Assembly (NCBI GenBank): GCA_946482335.1
Contig: CAMLRG010000104.1
Location: 1-18,338 of the forward strand
Reading direction: 5' to 3'
DNA length: 18,338 nucleotides
Source of the DNA: an uncultured Duganella sp.
GTDB taxonomy: Bacteria > Pseudomonadota > Gammaproteobacteria > Burkholderiales > Burkholderiaceae
Within the stretch, counting starts at the first letter, position 1, and the number at the start of each line of letters is the position of its first letter. Shown here one piece after another: positions 8,535-15,110 of the stretch. A model generated the notes under the pieces. It did not search any database and had not been told where the DNA came from. It saw only the letters and a program-made list of their open reading frames with translations. A program made the position numbers and the translations under genes.

Positions 8535-8607
8535 GAGCTAAGGCGGCAGGAATCAAAGGTTACATGATGGGGAAACCTGCGTTGGGGCGCAACGAAGCAA
8601 ATGTATC

Positions 8608-8627
8608 GTGTTGTCAAACGGCAACAC
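8608..8627. promoter_or_regulatory. Inverted repeat GTGTTG-N8-CAACAC upstream of the GGDEF-EAL gene
   Basis: A perfect 6-bp inverted repeat 74 nt before the GGDEF-EAL start codon. On the minus strand it contains TTGACA, a sigma-70 -35 match, but no good -10 box lies 16-18 nt downstream. It could be an operator over a weak promoter. This is a candidate only; such dyads also occur by chance. Confidence 0.25.
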
Positions 8628-8645
8628 TAGTTTCCTGCAACCAGC

Positions 8646-8699
8646 AAAACCGGTAAACCGGGGTCTGGCCCTGAGGGCCAGACCCCGCCTCACCGGTTT
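8646..8699. repeat. Palindromic intergenic element, copy 2 (behind flgF)
   Basis: Arm AAACCGGTAAACCGG, then perfect 12-bp stem GGGGTCTGGCCC / GGGCCAGACCCC (8660-8686) around a TGA loop, then right arm ending CACCGGTTT. Relative to the other copies the stem carries substitutions (GGTCTGGCC for TGTCTGACC) that are matched on the opposite arm, so base pairing is intact. It lies 46 nt behind the flgF stop and before the GGDEF-EAL gene. Confidence 0.85.
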
Positions 8700-8744
8700 C
8701 CGCCGCAGGCCACTCGATTGGCCGCAGGGCGCTAAGAAAAGCGA

Positions 8745-9488
8745 TTAATTCAGCGCGAGAATCTGCGTTGCCTTCGCAGCATTGTTTTCAGCGTTCTTCA
8801 GCAAGCTCATCTGCGTCTCGAAAGAGCGCGCCAAAGTAATCATATTGACCATGGCGTCAATGGCGTTGACATTGCTGCCTTCCAGCGTGCCATCAACCAG
8901 ACGGACGTTCTGGTCGGGATCCGCCGGCAGCCCGCTTTGCTGGCGGAACAAGCCGTCGGCCCCACGCACCAATCCCTTCACATCCGGATTGACCAGCTTG
9001 ATCCGCCCCAGCACGTTCGATGGCCCGGGCTGGGTCTGGGTCGTGTCGATGGCCGACACCGTCCCATCGGCGGCAATCGCGACCTGGGTGTCGGGCGGAA
9101 TGGCAATCGGCCCATTCTCCCCCACCAGGGTCAGCCCGGCGGACGTTTGCAGCATGCCGTTTTCGCTGACCTTCAGGCTGCCATTGCGGGTGTACGCTTC
9201 GGAGCCATCGCTCGACTGCACGGCAATGAAGCCATCGCCGCGCAGTGCAACGTCGAGCGCCCGCCCCGTGGTCTGCATCACCCCTTGCCGGAAATCGGAG
9301 CCGACCGTATTGTCGACCACGAAAGTGCGGGTCGGCAAACCTTCCGCCACCACGGGTACGGCGCGGAACGAGTCGAGCTGGGCGCGGAAGCCGTTCGTGG
9401 TCGCATTGGCCAGGTTGTTCGACGTCGTGGCCTGCTGCTCCAGGATGTGCCGGGCGCCGGTGGCGGCGGTGTAGACGAGGCGGTCCAT
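8745..9488 (-). CDS. flgF: Flagellar proximal rod protein FlgF
   Basis: FlgF (247 aa) is one of the proximal rod proteins joining FlgB/FlgC to the FlgG distal rod. It begins MDRLVYTAATGARHILEQQA with NNLANATTNGFRAQ, the FlgF version of the rod N-terminal helix, and ends with the paired helix (VNAIDAMVNMITLARSFETQ). It lacks the FlgG-type rod-stiffening insertion. It follows flgE after 12 nt with only a weak GCGAG ribosome-binding site, which suggests translational coupling. In most relatives flgG follows directly; here a palindromic element and the GGDEF-EAL gene intervene. Confidence 0.97.
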   Translation of the reverse strand: MDRLVYTAATGARHILEQQATTSNNLANATTNGFRAQLDSFRAVPVVAEGLPTRTFVVDNTVGSDFRQGVMQTTGRALDVALRGDGFIAVQSSDGSEAYTRNGSLKVSENGMLQTSAGLTLVGENGPIAIPPDTQVAIAADGTVSAIDTTQTQPGPSNVLGRIKLVNPDVKGLVRGADGLFRQQSGLPADPDQNVRLVDGTLEGSNVNAIDAMVNMITLARSFETQMSLLKNAENNAAKATQILALN

Positions 9489-9500
9489 CGCTTAACTCGC

Positions 9501-11039
9501 TTAGCGCAGGTTGACCAGGGTTTGCAGCACGGAGTCCTGGGTCTTGATGGTTTGTGCATTGGCCTGGTAGACGCGCTGCGCGGTGATCATGTCGACCAGT
9601 TCCTTGGTCAAGTCCACGTTCGACGTTTCCACCGAGGAGGAGCGCAACTGGCCCATATTGCCGTCGCCCGGCACGCCGATCTGCGGCTGGCCGGAGGCCG
9701 AGCTTTCAGCCCAGGCGTTGTTGCCGAGCGGGATCAGGCCGTCCGGGCTGGAGAAGTTGGCCAGCACGAACTGGGCCAGCGGGCGCGATTTGCCGTTGCT
9801 GTATTGGCCGATGATGACGCCGCTGGCGTCGGCCGAAAAGCGCTCCAGGCTGCCGGACGAGAAGCCGTTCTGGGTCGATTCCTTTTCGCTGGTCGGCGAA
9901 CCGTACTGGGTGGTGCCGAGGAAATTGGTGGCGATCGTCATCGTCAGATCGGCGCCGTTATCCGGGAAGATCGGCAGGTTGATGGTGAATGGCAGGGTTT
10001 GCCCCAGCGCTGCCATTTCCGCTGCGCTGAGATTGCCGTTCTGGTCGAATGACAGGGTGCCGACTTTAACGGCCGGGACTTCGATGGCCGCCGCCAGTGC
10101 CGCGTCGATCTTGTCCGGGCTATAGCCAGCGATTGAGCCAACGCTGGTCGCTCCAGTGTACACGGCCTGCAACTTTGCCTCCTGGGCGGCAGTAGCATTG
10201 GCTGGCATGGCGTTCAACATGGCGTTGCCGGCTGCGGTGGCATAAGCTTGCTGAAGTAACAGGATGGCGGCCGGTGTGGCTGTACCCGACTCCACAGCAG
10301 CGTAGTAATTGTTGCGCGCGGTTATCGTGGGTCCATCAGTCACTGCGGCTTGCGCCACCTTCTTGGCATCGATTTGCACACCATCACTGCCGGCGTACAC
10401 ATCCCACACGCCACTGCCCTTGTTCACATAGAACATGGACATGGTGTGCGCATTGCCCAGGCTGTCGAACACGTCCAGCACGGTCTGCTTGCTGTAGGTC
10501 AGCGGGTCGGCGGCGTTGAACGGCGTCTTGCTCGGCAGCGGCGTGGTGGACGACAGGTTGATCTTGAAATTGGCCTCGGTGGTCTCGACCGGGGTCAGGT
10601 CGGAAGTATCGATCTTGATCGGGGTCGGTGCGCCTGACAGGATCACGCCATCCTTGTTGGCCAGGTAGCCGGTGATCGCATTGCCCTGGGCATTGGTGAT
10701 GACGCCATTCTTATCGAGCAGGAACTGGCCATTGCGCGAGTACTGGACTTCGCCGCCGGGCGCCACAGTGCGGAAGAAGCCGCCGCCATTGATGGAGATA
10801 TCGAGCGGGTTGTTGGTGGTCTCGATATTCCCTTGCGTGAATTGCTGCGCGATGCGCGAAATGCTCACGCCGATACCCGGATTATTGCCCGCCACGCCAT
10901 TCAGGGAATTGGCATACAGGTCAGCGAATTGCGCCTGCGAGCTCTTGAAGCCCACGGTGCTCGCGTTGGCGATGTTGTTGCCGATCACGTCGAGCGACTT
11001 ACCTGCGGCATTCAGGCCGCTGAGACCTTGTTGAAACAT
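9501..11039 (-). CDS. flgE: Flagellar hook protein FlgE, with a large extra segment
   Basis: FlgE (512 aa) polymerises into the hook, the flexible joint between rod and filament. The N-terminus MFQQGLSGLNAAGKSLDVIG with NNIANASTVGFKSSQ and the C-terminus VDLTKELVDMITAQRVYQAN are the core D0/D1 segments. The protein is about 100 aa longer than enteric FlgE (about 400). The excess lies at about residues 230-322: an Ala-rich, probably helical stretch (QQAYATAAGNAMLNAMP, AAQEAKLQAVYTG) set inside the surface domain between WDVYAGSDG and VGTLSFDQNGNL, which are normally close together. Its codons (TTA, CTT, ATA, GGA, ACT, ACA) are less GC-biased than the flanks. It is preceded by flgD after 24 nt. 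Confidence 0.97.
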   Translation of the reverse strand: MFQQGLSGLNAAGKSLDVIGNNIANASTVGFKSSQAQFADLYANSLNGVAGNNPGIGVSISRIAQQFTQGNIETTNNPLDISINGGGFFRTVAPGGEVQYSRNGQFLLDKNGVITNAQGNAITGYLANKDGVILSGAPTPIKIDTSDLTPVETTEANFKINLSSTTPLPSKTPFNAADPLTYSKQTVLDVFDSLGNAHTMSMFYVNKGSGVWDVYAGSDGVQIDAKKVAQAAVTDGPTITARNNYYAAVESGTATPAAILLLQQAYATAAGNAMLNAMPANATAAQEAKLQAVYTGATSVGSIAGYSPDKIDAALAAAIEVPAVKVGTLSFDQNGNLSAAEMAALGQTLPFTINLPIFPDNGADLTMTIATNFLGTTQYGSPTSEKESTQNGFSSGSLERFSADASGVIIGQYSNGKSRPLAQFVLANFSSPDGLIPLGNNAWAESSASGQPQIGVPGDGNMGQLRSSSVETSNVDLTKELVDMITAQRVYQANAQTIKTQDSVLQTLVNLR

Positions 11040-11063
11040 GGTATTTCCCCTATCAGGTTGGGC

Positions 11064-11744
11064 TTACAGAACTTGTTTGATATCGTCCATGGTCAATTGA
11101 CCGATGGCTGGAACATTGAGCTTGACGCCGCCGGCGCCGGTCGACACGCTGGCCACAGTGCCGAAGGTCAGCGCCTGCACGTCCTTGACTTCCTCGCCGC
11201 CCGAGGTGCCGGTGACGCCGATGGTGTAATTGCCGTCCGGGGCGGTGGTGCCGTCGGCCAGCTTGCCGTCCCAGCCCAGCGGCAGCACGCCGGCATCGAC
11301 GTCCTGCAGGGTCAGCGTATGCACCACCTTGCCGCTGGCATTGCGGATATCGATCTGCAGCGATTGCACCGGCGTTTTCAGCTCGACGCCGAACAGGCCC
11401 TTGCCTTCGGACAGCTGCATCTTGCTGCCGGCCGCCAGCACGCCATGGTTGATCAGGTTGGTCGCTGCCATCGAAGAGGAAGCCGCGTAATCGGCCTTCA
11501 GCGATTCGATGGTTTCGTTCAGCTTGTTGATGCCGGTGACGGTTTGCAGCTGCGCCAGCTGGCTGGTGACCTGGGCATTGTCCAGCGGGTTGAGCGGATC
11601 CTGGTTTTTCAGCTGCGTGATCAGCAGCGTCATGAATTTATCCTGATCGGCCGACACGCCGCTGCTGGCCGTGTTGCTGCGCGTGTTAACCGCGTTGAGC
11701 AAGGCTTGCGTCGGGGCGGGGCCGGAGGTGTTGGAGACTGCCAT
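11064..11744 (-). CDS. flgD: Flagellar hook assembly (capping) protein FlgD
   Basis: FlgD (226 aa) is the scaffold cap at the tip of the growing hook that inserts FlgE subunits and is later displaced by FlgK. The conserved N-terminal part (about residues 35-80) has DKFMTLLITQLKNQDPLNPL and then QLAQLQTVTGINKLN. The C-terminal half folds as the FlgD Ig-like/tudor region, with LPLGWDGKLADGTTAPDGNY at about 150-170. There is no signal peptide, as expected for flagellar type III export. Start ATG lies 2 nt after the flgC stop, so translation is probably coupled; flgE follows after 24 nt. Confidence 0.97.
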   Translation of the reverse strand: MAVSNTSGPAPTQALLNAVNTRSNTASSGVSADQDKFMTLLITQLKNQDPLNPLDNAQVTSQLAQLQTVTGINKLNETIESLKADYAASSSMAATNLINHGVLAAGSKMQLSEGKGLFGVELKTPVQSLQIDIRNASGKVVHTLTLQDVDAGVLPLGWDGKLADGTTAPDGNYTIGVTGTSGGEEVKDVQALTFGTVASVSTGAGGVKLNVPAIGQLTMDDIKQVL

Positions 11745-11746
11745 GA

Positions 11747-12151
11747 TTATTGTCCGATCGTCAGGGTTTTCAGCAGCATGGTCTTGGCTGCGTTCATGGT
11801 TTCCACATTGGTCTGGTAGGAACGCGAGGCCGACAGCATATTGACCATTTCATCGACCACGTTCACGTTCGGCATCGTCACATAGCCCTTGTCGTCGGCC
11901 AGCGGGTGCTTGGGGTCGTAGACTTGCTTGAGCGGCGACGGGTCTTCCACCACCTGGCTTACCTTGACCGAGGTGGCGGCGCCATTGGCGGTCGGGGTGG
12001 CTTCGAACACGACTTGCTTGGCGCGGTAGGCTTCGCCGCTGGCGGAGGTGGCGCTGTCGGCGTTGGCCAGGTTCGATGCCACCACGTTCAGGCGCTGCGC
12101 CTGGGCGCTCATGGCCGAACCGGACACATTGAAGATGCTGAACAAGGACAT
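11747..12151 (-). CDS. flgC: Flagellar proximal rod protein FlgC
   Basis: FlgC (134 aa) is a proximal rod subunit next to FlgB. It begins [20 protein letters not shown] followed by [20 protein letters not shown], and ends with the helix [20 protein letters not shown], the rod-family C-terminal motif. Length is typical. The start overlaps the flgB stop by one base (TAATG), a classic translational-coupling junction, and flgD begins 2 nt after its stop. Confidence 0.98.
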   Translation of the reverse strand: MSLFSIFNVSGSAMSAQAQRLNVVASNLANADSATSASGEAYRAKQVVFEATPTANGAATSVKVSQVVEDPSPLKQVYDPKHPLADDKGYVTMPNVNVVDEMVNMLSASRSYQTNVETMNAAKTMLLKTLTIGQ

Positions 12152-12570
12152 TACTGGCCTCCCTGGATCGCGGCCAGCAGGCCTTTGATCTGCGAATTGA
12201 TAAACGTGACGCCCGCTTCATAGCGCAGGGCATTGTCGGCAAAGTTATTGCGCTCGACGTCCATGTCGACCGTGTTGCCGTCGACCGCGCCCTGGGCCGG
12301 CGTGCGGAACAGCAGCGGCGTGCCGTCGGGCAGCGTGCTGCCGTCGTGCGGGGGGCGCGGGAAATGCTTGCCGGCCGTGGTGTTCAGCGGCTGCGGCGTG
12401 CTGGCACGCTGCATGGCGGCCTGCAGGTTGGCGGAAAAGTCGATGTCGCGCGCCTTGTAATTGGGCGTGTCGGCATTGGCAATGTTCGACGCCAGCACGG
12501 CCTGGCGCTTTTCGCGCAGGCTGAGGGCGGTTTCGTTGAACAGCAGGTAGTTGTCGAGTTTGCCTAACAT
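12151..12570 (-). CDS. flgB: Flagellar proximal rod protein FlgB
   Basis: FlgB (139 aa) is the most proximal FlgBCFG rod protein, close to the MS ring and FliE. The ATG at 12570 gives the family start [20 protein letters not shown] followed by [19 protein letters not shown], and has GGAG 8 nt upstream. An earlier in-frame ATG at 12612 would add 14 residues unlike any FlgB and was not used. It is the first gene of the flgBCDEF run and is divergent from flgA, the same arrangement as in enteric bacteria, so their promoters share the 12571-12699 spacer. Confidence 0.97.
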   Translation of the reverse strand: MLGKLDNYLLFNETALSLREKRQAVLASNIANADTPNYKARDIDFSANLQAAMQRASTPQPLNTTAGKHFPRPPHDGSTLPDGTPLLFRTPAQGAVDGNTVDMDVERNNFADNALRYEAGVTFINSQIKGLLAAIQGGQ

Positions 12571-12699
12571 GGCACTTCTCCGCTTGATGACAGGTTCGAT
12601 GATACGGAGCAACGCCTTTGCTTGATCGGAAGAGAAAGGCTGGGTTTTTGCCCCTATTCCCGGCTTGCCTGCCTCGCGCGAGGGCTAAGATGTGCCCTT
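12571..12699. promoter_or_regulatory. Divergent flgB/flgA control region
   Basis: This 129-bp spacer must hold the promoters of both flgBCDEF (minus) and flgA (plus). On the plus strand a GG-N10-GC pattern at 12638-12651 (AGGCTGG then TTGCC) resembles a weak sigma-54 -24/-12 element, but no second support is seen. Nearer flgA lie a perfect 12-bp palindrome, CCTCGCGCGAGG (12672-12683), and an overlapping inverted repeat AGGGC-N8-GCCCT (12681-12698) ending 1 nt before the flgA start codon. I could not identify a sigma-28 or clear sigma-70 site. Which activator acts here is unresolved. Confidence 0.4.
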
Positions 12700-13392
12700 A
12701 TGAAACATAAACTCATCACCGTCGCCCTGCTGTGGACCGCCGTTTCGGCCGGCACCGCCGCCCCGGCGCGCATGGAGCCCGACGCCCTGCGCCAGGTGGC
12801 CGAACAATTCCTGCAAGTGCAGACTGCCGGCCTACCGGGCAAGGTCACGGTCAGCGTAGGGGCGGTCGACCCGCGCCTGAACCTGGCGCCCTGCCCCGCG
12901 CCGGAAGCGTTCCTGATGCCGGGCGCGCGCGCCTGGGGCAAGACCACGGTGGGGGTGCGCTGTGCGGCCCCTTCTCCGTGGACGGTATATATTCAAAGCC
13001 AGGTATCGGTACTCGGTAACTATGTGGCTGCCGCGGTGCCGCTGGTGCAGGGCCAGGCCATCGGCGAAGCGCAGTTGGCAATGATGCAAGGCGAATTGAC
13101 CGCCCTGCCCCCAGGCATTGCGACCGACAAGGCGCAACTGGTCGGCAAGACCAGCAAGCTGTCCATTTCGGCCGGCACGCCGGTGCGGGTGGACCTGGTG
13201 CAGGCCAAACCGGTGATCCTGCAGGGCCAGCTGGTCAAGCTGGTCTCCAAGGGCAACGGCTTTTCGGTGTCGGCCGAGGGCAAGGCTGCCGGCTCGGCCG
13301 CCGAAGGCCAGGTAGTGGCGGTCCGCACCGGCAATGGCCAGCAGATCAGTGGCATTGCCCGCGTGGGCGGCATGGTGGAAGTGGCATTTTGA
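12700..13392 (+). CDS. flgA: Flagella basal body P-ring formation protein FlgA
   Basis: FlgA (230 aa) is a periplasmic chaperone needed for FlgI to assemble into the P ring. The start chosen is the ATG at 12700, giving a Sec signal peptide (MKHKLITVALLWTAVSAGTA, residues 1-20 or so); an upstream in-frame ATG at 12622 would bury this signal behind 26 residues. The mature part has the FlgA N-terminal domain with VDPRLNLAPCPAPEAF and a C-terminal SAF-like domain (about 105-225), including ISAGTPVRVDLVQAKPVI and SVSAEGKAAGSAAEGQ. There is no strong ribosome-binding site; the leader can fold into a hairpin just before the ATG. flgM follows after 94 nt, but from its own promoter. Confidence 0.95.
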   Translation: MKHKLITVALLWTAVSAGTAAPARMEPDALRQVAEQFLQVQTAGLPGKVTVSVGAVDPRLNLAPCPAPEAFLMPGARAWGKTTVGVRCAAPSPWTVYIQSQVSVLGNYVAAAVPLVQGQAIGEAQLAMMQGELTALPPGIATDKAQLVGKTSKLSISAGTPVRVDLVQAKPVILQGQLVKLVSKGNGFSVSAEGKAAGSAAEGQVVAVRTGNGQQISGIARVGGMVEVAF

Positions 13393-13411
13393 TAAGTTTT
13401 ACGTCGCTAGC

Positions 13412-13438
13412 TAAAGTTTGGCGGCAGGCTGCCGTTAA
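13412..13438 (+). promoter_or_regulatory. Sigma-28 (FliA) promoter of flgMN
   Basis: TAAAGTTT (13412-13419) matches the FliA -35 consensus at every base, followed by 11 nt and GCCGTTAA (13431-13438), which matches the -10 consensus GCCGATAA at 7 of 8. It begins 19 nt after the flgA stop and lies 48 nt before the flgM start. This puts the anti-sigma factor under its own target sigma, the expected feedback loop. Confidence 0.92.
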
Positions 13439-13486
13439 AGACTCGTATGCCGGGGTAAAGCACTCCAACCAGACGAGGATAAAGCT

Positions 13487-13810
13487 GTGAAGATCAACGA
13501 TACATTGAAGAACACGCCGGGCTTGCCAAGTTCGCCCGCGACGGGCTCGAACGCGCGTGGCGCGGAAAAGGCCGCCGCAGCGACGTCGACCGCACCGCAG
13601 GCAAGTACCGACAATGTGCGCCTGTCCGCGCAAGGACAGGCAATGGCGGCCAGTGGCGCCGCCGCCAGCAATGCCGTGTTCGACACCAAAAAGGTCGAAC
13701 GCATCAAGATGGCGATTGCTGACGGCCAGTTCCAGGTCAACTCTGAAAAAGTGGCAGACGGTTTGCTGGAGACAGTCCGCGACCTGCTGCACGCACGTAA
13801 GCAACGCTAA
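13487..13810 (+). CDS. flgM: Anti-sigma-28 factor FlgM
   Basis: FlgM (107 aa) binds and holds FliA inactive until the hook is complete, when FlgM itself is exported. The start is a GTG with GAGGA 7 nt upstream, giving MKINDTLKNTPGLPSS. The first ~55 residues are Ala/Ser/Thr-rich and look disordered, as in the family. The C-terminal half holds the sigma-binding helices: FDTKKVERIKMAIADGQFQV, then NSEKVADGLLETVRDLL. It is preceded by a near-perfect FliA promoter and followed by flgN after 9 nt. Confidence 0.96.
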   Translation: MKINDTLKNTPGLPSSPATGSNARGAEKAAAATSTAPQASTDNVRLSAQGQAMAASGAAASNAVFDTKKVERIKMAIADGQFQVNSEKVADGLLETVRDLLHARKQR

Positions 13811-13819
13811 GGATTTGCC

Positions 13820-14281
13820 ATGGCCGTCGTCTCCCCGAAACACAGCCTGCAGGCTGAATTGGACAAGATCACTGAACTGCTGGCTGTGCTGAAGCAGGAG
13901 CAGCAGGATCTGGTGGCGGCCGATATCGACCATTTGACTTCGCTGACGCCGCAGAAGTCGGCGCTGGTCAATCAAATGGCGACGCTGGCGACCGCGCGCC
14001 ACCAGGCGCTGGCCGAGGCAGGCTTCCCGGCGATGGAGCTGGGCATGGAGTCGTGGCTGGAGGCGCAGCATGATGATGCTGCCAATATGCTCTGGCAGCG
14101 CTTGCTGGACCAGACGCGGGAAGCGAAGGAATTGAATCGATTGAATGGGGTGCTGATCAATAAGCACCTGGGGCATACGCAAGGGGCGCTGCAGGCGTTG
14201 AGGCCGCAACAGACCACCGTTTATGGGCCGAGCGGCCTGACAACCAGCGGCACGCCTCGCCGCGGATTTATTGCGGGCTGA
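13820..14281 (+). CDS. flgN: Flagellar export chaperone FlgN
   Basis: FlgN (153 aa) is the cytoplasmic chaperone of the hook-filament junction proteins FlgK and FlgL, which are encoded at the other end of this window. The protein is almost wholly helical, with a coiled-coil hairpin over about residues 8-125 (HSLQAELDKITELLAVLKQE, then LDQTREAKELNRLNGVLINK). The tail TVYGPSGLTTSGTPRRG is typical of betaproteobacterial FlgN. An AAGGA ribosome-binding site lies 8 nt before the ATG. It is the last gene of the flgMN unit, and its stop codon abuts palindromic element copy 3, which likely terminates transcription. Confidence 0.93.
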   Translation: MAVVSPKHSLQAELDKITELLAVLKQEQQDLVAADIDHLTSLTPQKSALVNQMATLATARHQALAEAGFPAMELGMESWLEAQHDDAANMLWQRLLDQTREAKELNRLNGVLINKHLGHTQGALQALRPQQTTVYGPSGLTTSGTPRRGFIAG

Positions 14282-14336
14282 AACCGGTAAACCGGTGTCT
14301 GACCCGCAGGGTCAGACACCGATTTACCGGTTTTTT
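14281..14336 (+). terminator. Palindromic element copy 3, probable terminator of flgMN
   Basis: It begins at the last base of the flgN stop. Arm AAACCGGTAAACCGG, perfect 11-bp stem GTGTCTGACCC / GGGTCAGACAC (14295-14319) with GCA loop, and right arm CGATTTACCGG, then six T residues on the plus strand. This has the form of an intrinsic terminator for flgMN. Its other end overlaps the stop codon of the convergent RTX remnant; the minus strand has only three T after the stem. Confidence 0.8.
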
Positions 14337-14994
14337 ATAGCAGCACCCCCGCCTGCGGCATCGCCGAAATCCCAAACAACTCAATCACCAGATCCACATC
14401 AGGATCGGCATCCGTGCTGACACACAATTTGCCGGTTGCGAAATAGACCTGCCCCACCACAAACGCCTGATCCCCATCCTTCAACGGATCCGCATCGATA
14501 CCAGACAAGTCGATCACCTCCCCCTCGCCGGCCCTGAAGTCGAACACAATATCCTGCCCGCCCAGGCTATCCGCACCAAAGACGAAGCTGTCAGCGCCGC
14601 TGCCACCGCGCAGCTGGTCATTGCCCGCGCCGCCTTCCCGCTGCCCACGATCCCGTTATCCAGCCAGTTGCCGATGCCTTCCCTGCTCACCTTCCGGCCC
14701 CGCAACGGTGGCAGCCATCAGCCAACGGCCATTGTCCTGCTGGAGGGTTTCCTTTGGCAGCGGCGTCGCACCGGCAGGATCGGGCATGCCGTCTGGCGTA
14801 ATGCGCAGCATGGCCAGCTCCATTCCTTGCTGGGCCATGTGGGCGCCAAACAGGACCATGCTGCCATCGCTTTGCGGCAGCACTTGCACGGCGGCGTCGG
14901 GCGACCAGCCGCCGGCGCTGCCGAAATTCGTTTGCAACTTGCCGCCCATGCCGAATGCCTGGCCGGGCGTGCCATCCGCGTTCGTCGGAAACCT
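14335..14994 (-). pseudogene. Decayed fragment of a delta-60 repeat / RTX-type secreted protein
   Basis: Minus-strand sequence encodes pieces of a calcium-binding, probably type I secreted protein. At 14994-14656 there is a delta-60 type repeat (NADGTPGQAFGMGGKLQTNF, then DAAVQVLPQSDGSMVLFG). At 14655-14335 an RTX motif and C-terminal block follow (GGAGNDQLRGGSGADSFVFG, DFRAGEGEVIDLSGIDADPL). The two share one frame but are split by a TAA at 14656-14658. A short piece that also looks RTX-like (GIGNWLDNGIVGSG, about 14634-14680) lies in another frame, so at least two small indels or a deletion scar are likely. There is no start codon region: an in-frame TAG at 14995-14997 meets palindromic element copy 4, and the 3' end touches copy 3. 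The fragment is a remnant with no predicted function. Confidence 0.75.
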
Positions 14995-14996
14995 CT

Positions 14997-15038
14997 AAAC
15001 CGGTAAACCGGTGTCAGACCCGAAGGGTCTGACACCTC
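14997..15038. repeat. Palindromic element, copy 4 (left half of a double element)
   Basis: Left arm AAACCGGTAAACCGG and perfect stem GTGTCAGACCC / GGGTCTGACAC (15011-15035) with GAA loop. The middle A/T pair is swapped relative to copies 1, 3 and 5 in both arms. The right ACCGGTTT arm is absent here. Confidence 0.8.
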
Positions 15039-15058
15039 CCGACACGCGGCCGCCGCAG

Positions 15059-15110
15059 ACCGGTGTCTGACCCTGCGGGTCAGACACCGATTTACCGGTT
15101 TACCGGTTTT
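15059..15110. repeat. Palindromic element, copy 5 (right half of a double element, behind motD)
   Basis: Stem GTGTCTGACCC / GGGTCAGACAC (15063-15087) with TGC loop, then right arm CGATTTACCGGTTTACCGGTTTT, ending exactly at the motD stop. It lacks the left AAACCGGTAAA arm. Its outermost CCGGTTTACCGGTTT (15095-15109) is the exact reverse complement of the copy 4 left arm (14997-15011), so the pair can fold as one large cruciform with two inner hairpins. Confidence 0.8.

Noticed and set aside
12571..12612. Longer flgB start at 12612
   Set aside because: The extra residues do not look like FlgB and there is no good ribosome-binding site; the ATG at 12570 has GGAG at proper spacing.
12638..12651. 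Sigma-54 promoter for flgA (GG-N10-GC)
   Set aside because: Only the minimal dinucleotides and TTGC fit; a single weak match in a high-GC region is not enough to call it.
13206..13220. AAACCGGTGATCC inside flgA resembling the repeat arm
   Set aside because: No hairpin follows, and it encodes the ordinary KPVI of the SAF-like domain; taken as chance. It is also a caution for the candidate copy in the GGDEF-EAL gene, where a hairpin does follow.
2547..15110. Could the repeats be a CRISPR array?
   Set aside because: Copies are kilobases apart, strongly self-complementary and vary in sequence; there are no regular spacers and no cas genes.
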